Of a DNA stretch of 64,000 nt, positions 44,665 to 52,772 are shown one piece after another; positions within the stretch are counted from its first letter, which is position 1, and each line of letters opens with the position of its first letter. The notes below the pieces were generated by a model. That model did not search any database, was not told where the DNA came from, and saw nothing but the letters and a program-made list of their open reading frames with translations. Location: contig NZ_QLLY01000022.1 of assembly GCF_003259365.1 (NCBI RefSeq), positions 62,001 through 126,000 of the forward strand, read 5' to 3'. This stretch comes from Streptomyces sp. PsTaAH-137 (GTDB lineage Bacteria > Actinomycetota > Actinomycetes > Streptomycetales > Streptomycetaceae). A program made the position numbers and the translations under genes.

Positions 44665-44737
44665 TCTCCTGTAGCTCAATTGGCAGAGCAGCCGGCTGTT
44701 AACCGGCAGGTTACTGGTTCGAGTCCAGTCGGGAGAG
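44665..44737 (+). tRNA. tRNA-Asn (GTT), second copy
   Basis: 73 bases, identical to the first copy except for a compensated pair in the acceptor stem (TCTCCTG with CGGGAGA). Anticodon GTT in the loop CTGTTAA. No encoded CCA. It is 5 bases after the first copy and followed by a terminator. Confidence 0.95.
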
Positions 44738-44750
44738 CTGTCGAACAAGA

Positions 44751-44780
44751 CCCCTCGGAGTTCACTCCGGGGGGCTTTTT
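44751..44780 (+). terminator. Intrinsic terminator after the tRNA-Asn pair
   Basis: CCCCTCGGAG (44751-44760), TTCA loop, CTCCGGGGGG (44765-44774), then CTTTTT. One of the few U-tract terminators in this window; it ends the tRNA-Asn transcript. Confidence 0.9.
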
Positions 44781-44914
44781 CGTGCCTGGTGGAACCGGTC
44801 GGCCGCGACCGATGTCCTCAAGGTCGTGCAGAGCCGAACCATCCGAAGCAGGAGATCGTATGAGCGGCTATGCTGCGGCAGACGGCGCGCACAAATGTGC
44901 GCGGCGCGCCGTAC

Positions 44915-44991
44915 GGGGCGGTAGCTCAGCCGGTTAGAGCAGCGGACTCATAATCCGTCGGCCGTGGGTTCGAGTCCCACCCGCCCCACCA
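44915..44991 (+). tRNA. tRNA with CAT anticodon, probably elongator Met
   Basis: 77 bases including encoded CCA. Acceptor GGGGCGG pairs with CCGCCCC; D-arm GCTCAGCCGGTTAGAGC; anticodon CAT at 44949-44951 in CTCATAA; T-arm GTGGGTTCGAGTCCCAC. Paired first bases rule out initiator tRNA. The lysidine-modified tRNA-Ile has the same anticodon and cannot be excluded without a covariance model. Confidence 0.85.
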
Positions 44992-45032
44992 CAGGCCCCA
45001 CGCAGAATCGTTCTGACCTGGGCCCTTCTTAC

Positions 45033-45064
45033 CCCGGCCTGACGGCGTGTCAAAACAGGCCGGG
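45033..45064 (+). terminator. Probable terminator after tRNA (CAT)
   Basis: CCCGGCCTG (45033-45041) pairs with CAGGCCGGG (45056-45064) across 14 bases. A second small stem, CGGAAGG-GAT-CCTTCCG, follows at 45124-45140. Confidence 0.6.
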
Positions 45065-45167
45065 TGTGACGCGGCGCAACATCCACTCAGATGGACGCGT
45101 TGCCCGGGTGTTGCCCGAATCTCCGGAAGGGATCCTTCCGCACGAATCCGTCGTTAGTGTCCGTCGC

Positions 45168-45611
45168 ATGACAATCATGGGGAAGTTCCGTGCGCGCCGG
45201 ATGACCGTGGCACTGGTCGGTGCGGCGGCCGCGATGGTGCTGGGCGTGGGCGGGGCGATGGCCGTGGCGGACCAGGGCGGCGCGGATTCCGGTCGTAGCG
45301 ACGTGTCCGTGGAACCCTCCGACGGAGGAGGAAGCGCCGGCGCCGACACCGGCGGCGGTGACTCCGGTGGCGGTGACTCCGGTGTGGCCGGAGGTATCTC
45401 GGGCGGTACGGACGAGGGAAGCACGGGCGGCGCCGACCCGACGCCGAACCCCACGGACGGGCCCACCACCTCTCCCACGGATCCCGCGGACCTCGACGAC
45501 CTGGCCGAGCGCATCGACGGCCTGGAGAAGAAGGTGGACGAACTGCCCACCAAGAAGGAACTGGCCGACGCTCTCCGCGCCTTCGCCGACGAGCTGGACC
45601 AGCAGGGCTGA
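45168..45611 (+). CDS. Exported Gly/Ser/Asp-rich protein with coiled-coil tail
   Basis: 147 residues from ATG at 45168 (ATG at 45177 is possible; no clear ribosome site for either, so it may be leaderless). Basic N-terminus GKFRARRMTVALVGAAAAMVLGVGGAMAVADQ is a signal peptide or anchor. The middle, residues 40-100, is low complexity (repeats of GGGDSGGGDSG, then Thr/Pro-rich spacer). The end, DLDDLAERIDGLEKKVDELPTKKELADALRAFADELDQ, is a short coiled coil. Function unknown. Confidence 0.75.
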   Translation: MTIMGKFRARRMTVALVGAAAAMVLGVGGAMAVADQGGADSGRSDVSVEPSDGGGSAGADTGGGDSGGGDSGVAGGISGGTDEGSTGGADPTPNPTDGPTTSPTDPADLDDLAERIDGLEKKVDELPTKKELADALRAFADELDQQG

Positions 45612-45648
45612 GCGGATCGCCCGGCGAGGGCTCTGCCGGGCGCCGCGT

Positions 45649-46965
45649 TCACCATCCCGTCAACAACAGATGGTTCAGCAGCAGCGCCAGTACGGCCTGG
45701 GCGGTGAGCCAGGCGCGGGGGCCCGGCAGGAAGGCGCAGGAGGCGGGGAGCCAGGCTGCGAAGGGGAGCCAGATGCGTTCCGTCTCCGCCTTGCTCATGC
45801 CGGAGAGGTCGGCCAGGAGGAGCGCCGTCAGGGCGGCCGCCGTCAGCAGGGCCAGGCGGCGCGGCGGGCCGGTGGGGGCGGTGGGCGCGCGGCGCAGGCC
45901 CGCGACCGAGGCGGGGCCGATCAGGAGGACCGTGCAGGCGAGGTTGGCCCAGATCCAGTAACCGTAGGGCCGGATGCCGCCCGCGCCCTCGTAGTAGCGG
46001 GTGGTCAGCAGGTGGTACGCCTCCCACCAGTCGAAGCCCAGAAGTGTGAAGAGCGCCGGGACGACGACGAGGCCCGCCAGGGCCCACGGCAGCGGGCGCA
46101 GCCGGTGGGTGCCGAGGAGCACGACCGCGCCCGCGATGAGCGCGAACAGCGTCAGGCCGTACGAGAGATAGCAGGTCAGGCCGAACAGCAGACCTGCCGC
46201 GAAGCCCGTGAGGCGCGGGCGGTGACCCGTCACGGCCAGCGCCAGACAGGCCAGGGACCAGGCGGCGACCGCCGTGAAGTAGCCGTCCGCCGACGTGCCC
46301 ATCCAGACGGCGGCCGGGGTCATCGCCAGGAACGGGGCCGCCCGGCGCGCCAGTTCCTCGGACGCCAGCGCGCGCACGGTGACCAGGACCGCGGCGCAGG
46401 CCGACGCGCCGACGGTGATGACCCACGCGCCCGCCCACGCGCCGCCGCCCAGTCCGATCCGGTCCAGCAGGACGAAGGTGACGGTCGCCGCCGGGGGATG
46501 GCCCGCCACGTGCGGGGGCCAGTGGTCGGGGGAGTGCAGCAGGATGTGGCCGGTGAAGTCGCGCAGGGTCGCCGGGATGTCCCGGAAGCGGTCGATGACC
46601 TGGAGGTACTCGTACTTCGTGGTCAGCCGGTCCGCGACGCCGCGCCGCCAGCCGTCGATCAGGGCCAGCGACCAGGTCCACGCCATCGCGGTCGCCCAGG
46701 CCGCCGCGAGCAGCCCGCGCCAGGGCAGCCGGGCGGCGAGGCGCGGACCCCAGGTGATGACGGCGGCCGCCACGACGAGGGCGGCCGGGGTGCCGGGGCC
46801 CACGTGCGGGAGCCAGCGTGAGTACAGGGGCGGCCACCCCACGTGCAGGGTGCCGTACTCGCGCTCGATCCAGGTGCCGACGAGCGCCGCCGCCGTGACG
46901 AGGAGGGCGGCGGCACCGACGGCGTAGAGGTCGCGGCGGACGGCACGGGGGAGAGAGCGGATCAC
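45649..46965 (-). CDS. Polytopic membrane protein, GT-C glycosyltransferase-like
   Basis: 438 residues with about eleven hydrophobic segments. After the first helix there is an extracytoplasmic loop with YGTLHVGWPPLYSRWLPH, then SPDHWPPHVAGHPPAATVTF. Such Trp/His/Pro-rich loops, and the later YYEGAGGIRPYGYWIW, are usual for lipid-linked sugar transferases of the GT-C fold (for example mannosyltransferases); I see no unambiguous DxD. Lies next to genes for glycosyltransfer and sugar-nucleotide modification, suggesting a part in an envelope glycan pathway. Confidence 0.78.
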   Translation of the reverse strand: MIRSLPRAVRRDLYAVGAAALLVTAAALVGTWIEREYGTLHVGWPPLYSRWLPHVGPGTPAALVVAAAVITWGPRLAARLPWRGLLAAAWATAMAWTWSLALIDGWRRGVADRLTTKYEYLQVIDRFRDIPATLRDFTGHILLHSPDHWPPHVAGHPPAATVTFVLLDRIGLGGGAWAGAWVITVGASACAAVLVTVRALASEELARRAAPFLAMTPAAVWMGTSADGYFTAVAAWSLACLALAVTGHRPRLTGFAAGLLFGLTCYLSYGLTLFALIAGAVVLLGTHRLRPLPWALAGLVVVPALFTLLGFDWWEAYHLLTTRYYEGAGGIRPYGYWIWANLACTVLLIGPASVAGLRRAPTAPTGPPRRLALLTAAALTALLLADLSGMSKAETERIWLPFAAWLPASCAFLPGPRAWLTAQAVLALLLNHLLLTGW

Positions 46966-47079
46966 ACCGGGAACGCTAGGCGGCCCGGCCGCCGGCAGCG
47001 GTGCGGCGCGGGCGGACGTCAGGGTTTCGTCATGTGTCGGGAGCCCCGCGCGCGGGGTGCCGCGGCCTACGGTCGGCGC

Positions 47080-48342
47080 ATGTCACGCAAGTTCGGCACT
47101 GCCGTTTCCCCGACCTCCCCGGCGTTCTGGCGCAGCCCCGTGCGCGGGCCGTGGTTCACGTCGGTGCTCGGTCTGGTGCTGCTGTCCGGGATCACCGTGC
47201 TGTTCGTGACGGGGCTCCTGTCCTACGCCGCGTACAACCCGGGCCTCTCGCCGGTCAACGACAAGACGCCCGACAAGGGGCTGCTCGGCTTCTACCTCTT
47301 CGGCTGGCCCACCCGCCCGTACTGGCTGTACCGGCTCACCCAGGGCGTCCACGTGACGCTCGGGATCACCCTGATCCCCGTACTGCTGGCCAAGCTGTGG
47401 TCGGTGGTGCCCAAGCTGTTCGCGCTGCCGCCCGTGCGCTCCCTCGCCCACGCGCTGGAGCGGATCTCGCTGCTCATGCTGGTCGGCGGGGTGCTGTTCG
47501 AGTTCGTCACCGGGGTGCTCAACGTGCAGTTGGAGTACGTCTTCCCGGGCTCCTTCTATCCGCTGCACTTCTACGGGGCCTGGGTGTTCTTCGCCGCGTT
47601 CGCCCTGCACGTCGTGCTGCGGGCGCCGGCCGCCGTGCGGAATCTGCGCCGTGGGGCGCTCCGTGACACCGGTGAGCTGGTCGCGACCCGGCCCGCCGCG
47701 CCGACCGTGTCGCGGCGCGGGGCGCTGGGCGTGGTCGGGGGCGCGTCGGTGCTGCTGTTGGGCACCACGGCGGGGCGCGGGTTCGACGGGCCGCTGCGGC
47801 GGACCGCGCTGCTCGCGCCGCACGGCTGGGCGGAGCCGGGGAGCGGGCCCGCCGGGTTCCAGATCAACAAGACCGCCGCGTCCCGGGGGATCGATCCGCG
47901 CGAGACGGCGGACGAGGCGTGGCGGCTGGTGCTCGACGGGCCCGGCGGGACCGTGCGGTTCAGCAGACCCGAGCTGCTGCGGCTGCCGCAGCACACGGCC
48001 GCGCTGCCCATCGCCTGCGTGGAGGGCTGGTCGACGTCCGACCAGACGTGGCGGGGCGTGCGGCTGCGGGATCTGGCGGAGCTGGCCGGGTTCGGGGCGG
48101 GCGCGGTGCCCGATGTGCTGGTGGAGTCGTTGCAGCGGCGCGGCGCGTTCCGGCGGGCGGCCCTGAGCGCCGCCCAGGTGCGCGACCCGCGCTCGCTGCT
48201 CGCCCTGGAGGTCAACGGGGCCGCGCTGACGCCCGATCACGGCTACCCGGCCCGGATCATCGTGCCCGCCGCGCCCGGTGTGCTGAACACGAAATGGGTC
48301 GCGCGGCTGACCTTCGGCGATCTCCGGGAGGCGGTCCGATGA
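47080..48342 (+). CDS. Membrane cytochrome-b-like domain fused to molybdopterin oxidoreductase
   Basis: 420 residues. The N-terminal half has four or five helices with histidines in GVHVTLGITLIP, LAHALERISLLM, PLHFYGAWVFF and FALHVVLRAP, as in haem b-containing cytochrome b561-like membrane anchors. After SRRGALGVVGGASVLLLG, a twin-arginine-like internal segment, the C-terminal domain (about 270-420) is a sulfite-oxidase-type molybdopterin fold with the ligand Cys at 313 in LPIACVEGWS, RRGAFRRA and PARIIVPAAPGVLNTKWVARL. It probably is a membrane-bound oxidoreductase that passes electrons to or from quinone. Substrate unknown. Overlaps the next gene by ATGA. Confidence 0.85.
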   Translation: MSRKFGTAVSPTSPAFWRSPVRGPWFTSVLGLVLLSGITVLFVTGLLSYAAYNPGLSPVNDKTPDKGLLGFYLFGWPTRPYWLYRLTQGVHVTLGITLIPVLLAKLWSVVPKLFALPPVRSLAHALERISLLMLVGGVLFEFVTGVLNVQLEYVFPGSFYPLHFYGAWVFFAAFALHVVLRAPAAVRNLRRGALRDTGELVATRPAAPTVSRRGALGVVGGASVLLLGTTAGRGFDGPLRRTALLAPHGWAEPGSGPAGFQINKTAASRGIDPRETADEAWRLVLDGPGGTVRFSRPELLRLPQHTAALPIACVEGWSTSDQTWRGVRLRDLAELAGFGAGAVPDVLVESLQRRGAFRRAALSAAQVRDPRSLLALEVNGAALTPDHGYPARIIVPAAPGVLNTKWVARLTFGDLREAVR

Positions 48343-48794
48343 AGCTGGGCAGTCCGTTCCAACTCGTCCTGCTGATGTGCTCGTTCGCGCTCGCCGCCTA
48401 CGCCGGGGTGCGGCTGCTGGCCGGGGACTGGTTCCTGGTCTGCGTATGGTTCGCCGGGGCGGCGCTCGTGCACGACCTGGTCCTGCTCCCGCTGTACGGA
48501 GCCGTGGACCGGGCCGTCCTCGGGGCGCTCGGCGCCATGGGCGAGGGCGGCCGGCGGGCCTGGGCCGGGCACGTGCGGGTTCCCGCGATGCTGTCGGGGC
48601 TGCTGCTGCTCGTGTGGTTCCCGATGATCAGCGGCAGTGCCGCCCGGCACTACACGTCGGCCACCACGCTGTCGGCGGACGGGTTCCTCGGGCGCTGGCT
48701 GCTGATCACCGCCGCGCTCTTCGCCTGTTCGGCGCTGCTGCTGCCGGTCCGGCTGCGCAGGGCGGCGAAACAGCGGCCCTCCGCCGACCACTGA
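48339..48794 (+). CDS. Small polytopic membrane protein coupled to the oxidoreductase
   Basis: 151 residues with four hydrophobic segments (QLVLLMCSFALAAYAGVRLL; CVWFAGAALVHDLVLLPLY; GLLLLVWFPMISG; LLITAALFACSALLLPV). ATGA overlap with the preceding gene implies they are made together, so it may be a partner subunit. I recognise no family. The 3' part, 145 bases, is also antisense to the methyltransferase gene. Confidence 0.78.
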   Translation: MKLGSPFQLVLLMCSFALAAYAGVRLLAGDWFLVCVWFAGAALVHDLVLLPLYGAVDRAVLGALGAMGEGGRRAWAGHVRVPAMLSGLLLLVWFPMISGSAARHYTSATTLSADGFLGRWLLITAALFACSALLLPVRLRRAAKQRPSADH

Positions 48795-49417
48795 GCGATG
48801 GGCCGCCAGTGCGCGGTGCGGGCGGCGGCCCGCAGCAGCGCCGGGGTGCCGACCCTGGCCCACGGAAACGGCGCGCTCTGCGCCGCCGTCGGCCCGACGA
48901 TCCGTACGCTGACCCGCTCGTCGACGTCGAGCGGCGCCGTCTCGGCGATCAGCAGGCCGCCGGGCGTCAGGAGTTGGGCGACGCGGGCGAGCAGCGCCGC
49001 CGGGTCGCCGCCGATGCCGAGGTTTCCGTCGGCCAGCAGGACGGTGCCCCAGCGGCCCTCGCCGGGCAGCGGCGCGAAGACGGAACGCAGCAGGGCCGGG
49101 CCGCCGAGCCCTGCGGTGCGGGCGACGGCGGCCGCGCTGATGTCGATGCCGAGGGCGGGGACCCCGCGGGCGGCGAGCTCCGCGACCATCCGGCCCGGAC
49201 CGCAGCCGACGTCGAGGACGGGCCCCTCGCACCGGTCGAGCAGCGCGCGGTCCACCGCGTCGGCGCGGGTGCACCAGCGCTCCACGTCCAGGGGGAGCAG
49301 CCAGCCGTCGCCGCGCCGCAGATAGAGGGGGCCGCGGCCGGTGCGCAGGGCGTCCGCGTACGGGTCGGCGGACCAGGAGCGGTGCGGTGCCGGGTCGAGG
49401 CCGTGCGCGAGGGTCAT
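48650..49417 (-). CDS. SAM-dependent methyltransferase
   Basis: 255 residues from ATG at 49417, which overlaps the upstream stop (ATGA). Class I methyltransferase: VLDVGCGPGRMVAELAARG (motif I), LGIDISAAAV, LLADGNLGIGGD and LTPGGLLIAET. The C-terminal 40 residues (SRTGSSSAEQAKSAAV) are low complexity and overlap the membrane-protein gene antisense; the protein may effectively end earlier. Third gene of a GT2 - DUF2064 - methyltransferase operon. Substrate unknown. Confidence 0.85.
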   Translation of the reverse strand: MTLAHGLDPAPHRSWSADPYADALRTGRGPLYLRRGDGWLLPLDVERWCTRADAVDRALLDRCEGPVLDVGCGPGRMVAELAARGVPALGIDISAAAVARTAGLGGPALLRSVFAPLPGEGRWGTVLLADGNLGIGGDPAALLARVAQLLTPGGLLIAETAPLDVDERVSVRIVGPTAAQSAPFPWARVGTPALLRAAARTAHWRPIAQWSAEGRCFAALRSRTGSSSAEQAKSAAVISSQRPRNPSADSVVADV

Positions 49418-50043
49418 CGGGCGGTCGCCGCCCGACACCGGTCGAGCCGCGCGGCGAAGCGGGAGTGCGGGGCCTCGGCGGCGACGGCCCGCGCGTCGGC
49501 GGCCGTGTCCACGTCGCGCAGGGGCGGCAGGTCCCTGACGCGCAGGCCCGCGGCGACGAGCCGGGCGCGCTGCACGGCTCCCGTGTCGGGCGCCGACATC
49601 GGCACCCCGAGCAGCAGCGCGGGGTCGGGGTCGCTCAGACCCAGTGCCCAGAACCCGCCGTCGGCGGCCGGGCCGAAACAGGCGTCGTTCGCGGCGTCGG
49701 GCGTGCCGAACTCCACGGCGAGCAGCTCCGGTGTCACCTGCGGGGTGTCCATGCCGATCAGCAGCGTCGGCCCGGAACAGGCGGCGAAGGCGGCCGCGAG
49801 CCGTTCGTCGAGCCCGCCCGTGCCCTGCGGCACGACGTCGAAGCCGGGCGGCAGCCAGGGACCGGGCGCGCCGTCGAGCGCGAGCACCCGGCGCCGGGCG
49901 GGCGTCGCGGCCACCGTGTGCAGGGTGTCGGCGAGCGAGGCTTCGGCGAGCGAGGCCGCCTCTTCAGGGGTGAAGGGCGGGGTGAGCCGGGTCTTGACCC
50001 GGCCGGGGCGCGGTTCCTTGGCGATGACGAGCAGGGTGGTCAT
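49414..50043 (-). CDS. DUF2064/TIGR04282-family glycosyltransferase-like protein
   Basis: 209 residues from ATG at 50043. Nucleotidyl/glycosyltransferase GT-A fold: LLVIAKEPRPGRVKTRLTPPFTPEEAASLAEA is the family signature, followed by LLIGMDTPQVTPELL and CFGPAADGGFWALGL. Relatives are annotated as arsenosugar-biosynthesis glycosyltransferase-like proteins and are usually next to a GT2 gene, as here. No radical-SAM gene of the arsenosugar pathway is in the window. Confidence 0.88.
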   Translation of the reverse strand: MTTLLVIAKEPRPGRVKTRLTPPFTPEEAASLAEASLADTLHTVAATPARRRVLALDGAPGPWLPPGFDVVPQGTGGLDERLAAAFAACSGPTLLIGMDTPQVTPELLAVEFGTPDAANDACFGPAADGGFWALGLSDPDPALLLGVPMSAPDTGAVQRARLVAAGLRVRDLPPLRDVDTAADARAVAAEAPHSRFAARLDRCRAATAR

Positions 50044-50087
50044 GGGGGCCTCTCGGGCGGGGGAGAGCTGCGGGGGAGCGGGGGTGC

Positions 50088-50789
50088 TCACGGGCGCGGG
50101 GCCTCGGACAGGACGTGGCTCATGTCGCGTACCGCCTGCCACGTCCCGCGCCAGGTGCCCGTCACCTTCGAGGTGCCGGTGCGGGGGCGGTAGGGGACGT
50201 CGTGCTCCGTCACGCGCCAGCCCGCGTCGGCGGCGCGGACCACCATCTGGAGCGGATAGCCGCTGCGCCGGTCGGTCAGGCCGAGGCCGAGCAGCGCCTC
50301 GCGGCGGGCGGCGCGCAGCGGGCCGAGATCGTGCAGGCGCAGGCCGGTGCGGCGGCGCAGCATCCGGGACAGCGCGAGATTGCCGGCGCGGGCGTGCGCG
50401 GGCCAGGCGCCGCGGCCCTGCGGACGGCGCCGGCCGAGCACCAGGTCGGCCTCCCCGGCGCGCACCTCACGGACGAACGGCACGAGCAGCGCCGGGTCGA
50501 GGGAGGCGTCGCAGTCGCAGAAGCAGACGTACGGGGCCGTGGCCGCGGTCAGCCCCGCGTGGCAGGCCGCGCCGAAGCCGCGCCGCGTCTCGGTGACGAC
50601 GGTGGCGCCGAGCTCGCGGGCCAGGTCGGCGGAGCCGTCGGTCGAACCGTTGTCCACGACGAGCGCACGCCAGCCCGGCGGGATCCGGGACAGCACCCAG
50701 GGCAGCGCCCCGGCCTCGTTCAGGCAGGGCAGCACGACGTCGACGGCCTCGGCGGACGACGGCGGAGGAGAGTTCAGCACGGCGTCCAC
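50088..50789 (-). CDS. GT2-family glycosyltransferase
   Basis: 233 residues from GTG at 50789. Dolichyl-phosphate-mannose-synthase-like GT-A enzyme: VDVVLPCLNEAGALPWVLSRIPPGWRALVVDNGSTDGSADLARELGATVV, FCDCDASLDPALL (catalytic acidic motif) and DRRSGYPLQMVVRAADAGWRVTEHDVPYRPRTGTSKVTGTWRGT, which are typical. No transmembrane segments. First gene of the three-gene operon. Divergent from the response regulator across 115 bases. Confidence 0.92.
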   Translation of the reverse strand: MDAVLNSPPPSSAEAVDVVLPCLNEAGALPWVLSRIPPGWRALVVDNGSTDGSADLARELGATVVTETRRGFGAACHAGLTAATAPYVCFCDCDASLDPALLVPFVREVRAGEADLVLGRRRPQGRGAWPAHARAGNLALSRMLRRRTGLRLHDLGPLRAARREALLGLGLTDRRSGYPLQMVVRAADAGWRVTEHDVPYRPRTGTSKVTGTWRGTWQAVRDMSHVLSEAPRP

Positions 50790-50904
50790 CCTACGAACAT
50801 CAATCGGGCAAAACGGGCTTCAGCTCCTTACGAAACACGGACGTCCGAGGCACCGGGCCCGGCGGGCGGCGACGCGGGCGCGGGGGCGGTGCGACGCTGG
50901 GGGC

Positions 50905-51657
50905 ATGGAGCAGCAACAGCCGCAGGAGCGCGCGCCGGGCCGGGTGCTCGTCGTCGACGACGACCCCACGGTCGCCGAGGTCGTGACCGGCTACCTGGAA
51001 CGCGCCGGGTATCTGGTGGACCGGGCCGGGGACGGCCGCGGCGCCCTCGCCGGGGCCGCCGCGCACTGGCCGGATCTCGTCGTCCTCGATCTGATGCTGC
51101 CCGGCATGGACGGCCTGGAGGTGTGCCGCAGGCTGCGCGAGAGCGGCCCGGTCCCGGTCGTCATGCTCACCGCGCGCGGCGACGAGGACGACCGCATCCT
51201 CGGCCTGGAGGTCGGCGCCGACGACTACGTGACCAAGCCGTTCAGCCCGCGCGAGCTGGTGCTGCGCGTGGAGTCGGTCCTGCGCAGGTCCCGGCCCGCC
51301 GCCGGTGCCCGGGTCCGTCCGCTGGCGGCGGCCGGTCTCACCGTCGACCCGGCGGCCCGCCGCGCCACCAAGGACGGCGGCGAACTCGCCCTCACCCTGC
51401 GCGAGTTCGACCTCCTCGCCTTCTTCCTGCGGCACCCGGGACGCGCGTACAGCCGCGAGGACCTGATGCGCGAGGTGTGGGGCTGGGACTTCGGCGACCT
51501 GTCGACGGTCACCGTCCACGTCCGCCGCCTGCGCAACAAGATCGAGGCGGATCCGGCGCGCCCGCGGCTGGTGCAGACCGTGTGGGGCGTCGGATACCGG
51601 TTCGAACCGGCGGGCTCGGCGGATCCGGTCGCCCCGGACGCCGGGGAGGGCCGGTAA
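50905..51657 (+). CDS. OmpR/PhoB-family response regulator
   Basis: 250 residues. Receiver domain with acidic pair DDD at 18-20, phospho-Asp62 in VVLDLMLPGMDG, Thr in LTARGDEDD and the Lys in VTKPFSPREL; then a winged-helix effector domain (LTLREFDLLAFFLRHPGRAYSREDLMREVWGWDF...TVTVHVRRLRNKIE). Works with the kinase gene 2 bases downstream. Target genes unknown; the divergent GT2 operon is the nearest candidate. Confidence 0.95.
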   Translation: MEQQQPQERAPGRVLVVDDDPTVAEVVTGYLERAGYLVDRAGDGRGALAGAAAHWPDLVVLDLMLPGMDGLEVCRRLRESGPVPVVMLTARGDEDDRILGLEVGADDYVTKPFSPRELVLRVESVLRRSRPAAGARVRPLAAAGLTVDPAARRATKDGGELALTLREFDLLAFFLRHPGRAYSREDLMREVWGWDFGDLSTVTVHVRRLRNKIEADPARPRLVQTVWGVGYRFEPAGSADPVAPDAGEGR

Positions 51658-51659
51658 CG

Positions 51660-52772
51660 GTGCACGACACCCTTCTCATCGCCCTCTTCGCCTTCCTCGG
51701 CGCCGCCGTCGCCGGACTCCTCGGCGCCGGTGCGCTGTGGCTGCTGCGACGGCGGTCGCTGACCGCGTCGGTCACCGTGGTCGCCGCCGTCGCCGTCGGG
51801 GCGATGCTCGCGGGAACCCTGGTGGTGGCGCAGGCCATGTTCCTGTCCGCGCACGACCTCAGCGTCGTCACGACCGTGGTCGCCATGGCCGCGGTCGTCT
51901 CGCTGGCCACCGCGCTGCTGCTCGGCCGGCGCGTGGTGGCCCGCAGCCACGAACTCGCCCTCGCCGCGCGCTCGTTCGGCGACGGCGGCGGCTTCACCGC
52001 GCCCGCGGAGCCCGCCACCGCCGAACTGGCCGCGGTCAGCCGGGAACTGGCCGCCACCAGCGCCCGGCTCGCCGACTCCCGGGAGCGGGAGCGGATGCTG
52101 GAGACCTCCCGGCGCGAGCTCGTCGCCTGGATCTCGCACGACCTGCGCACCCCGCTGGCCGGGCTGCGCGCCATGTCCGAGGCGCTGGAGGACGGCGTCG
52201 CCGCCGACCCCGACCGCTATCTGCGCCAGATCCGCACCGAGGTCGAACGCCTCAACGACATGGTCGGCGACCTCTTCGAACTCTCCCGGATCCACGCCGG
52301 AGCCCTCACCCTCGCCCCCACCCGGATCTCGCTGTACGACCTGGTGGGCGACGCCCTCGCCGGGGCCGACCCGCTCGCCCGGGAGCACGGGGTGCGCCTC
52401 GTCGGCGACGACATCGCGCCGGTGCCGGTGGACGTGGACGGCAAGGAGATGAGCCGGGTCCTCGGCAACCTCCTGGTCAACGCGATCCGCCGGACCCCGG
52501 CCGACGGCACCGTGGAGATCGGCGCCGAGCGCTCGCCCGACGGTGTCGTGCTGTCCGTCTCCGACGGCTGCGGCGGCATCCCGGAGGCCGATCTGCCCCG
52601 CGTCTTCGACACCGGCTGGCGCGGCACCCACGCCCGTACGCCCCCGGCCGGAGCGGGTCTCGGGCTCGCCATCGTGCGCGGGATCGTCGAGGCCCACCAG
52701 GGGCGCGCCGCCGTGCGGAACATCCCCGGCGGCTGCCGCTTCGAGGTGACCCTGCCCGCCGCCTCAGGCTGA
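51660..52772 (+). CDS. Membrane sensor histidine kinase
   Basis: 370 residues from GTG at 51660, 2 bases after the regulator stop, with GGGGAGGG upstream. Two transmembrane segments (residues 3-28 and about 35-60), a third near 70-90, almost no external sensor domain, HAMP-like region, H-box His160 in VAWISHDLRTPLAGLRAM, N-box NLLVNAIRRTPADG, G1 VSDGCGGIPEADLPRVFD and G2 GAGLGLAIVRGIVEAHQG. Intact ATP site. The short loops suggest it senses a signal within the membrane or through a partner. Confidence 0.94.
   Translation: MHDTLLIALFAFLGAAVAGLLGAGALWLLRRRSLTASVTVVAAVAVGAMLAGTLVVAQAMFLSAHDLSVVTTVVAMAAVVSLATALLLGRRVVARSHELALAARSFGDGGGFTAPAEPATAELAAVSRELAATSARLADSRERERMLETSRRELVAWISHDLRTPLAGLRAMSEALEDGVAADPDRYLRQIRTEVERLNDMVGDLFELSRIHAGALTLAPTRISLYDLVGDALAGADPLAREHGVRLVGDDIAPVPVDVDGKEMSRVLGNLLVNAIRRTPADGTVEIGAERSPDGVVLSVSDGCGGIPEADLPRVFDTGWRGTHARTPPAGAGLGLAIVRGIVEAHQGRAAVRNIPGGCRFEVTLPAASG

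Noticed and set aside
44518..44937. An open frame running through the tRNA-Asn pair
   Set aside because: Its repeated protein segment is only the two tRNA genes read as codons.
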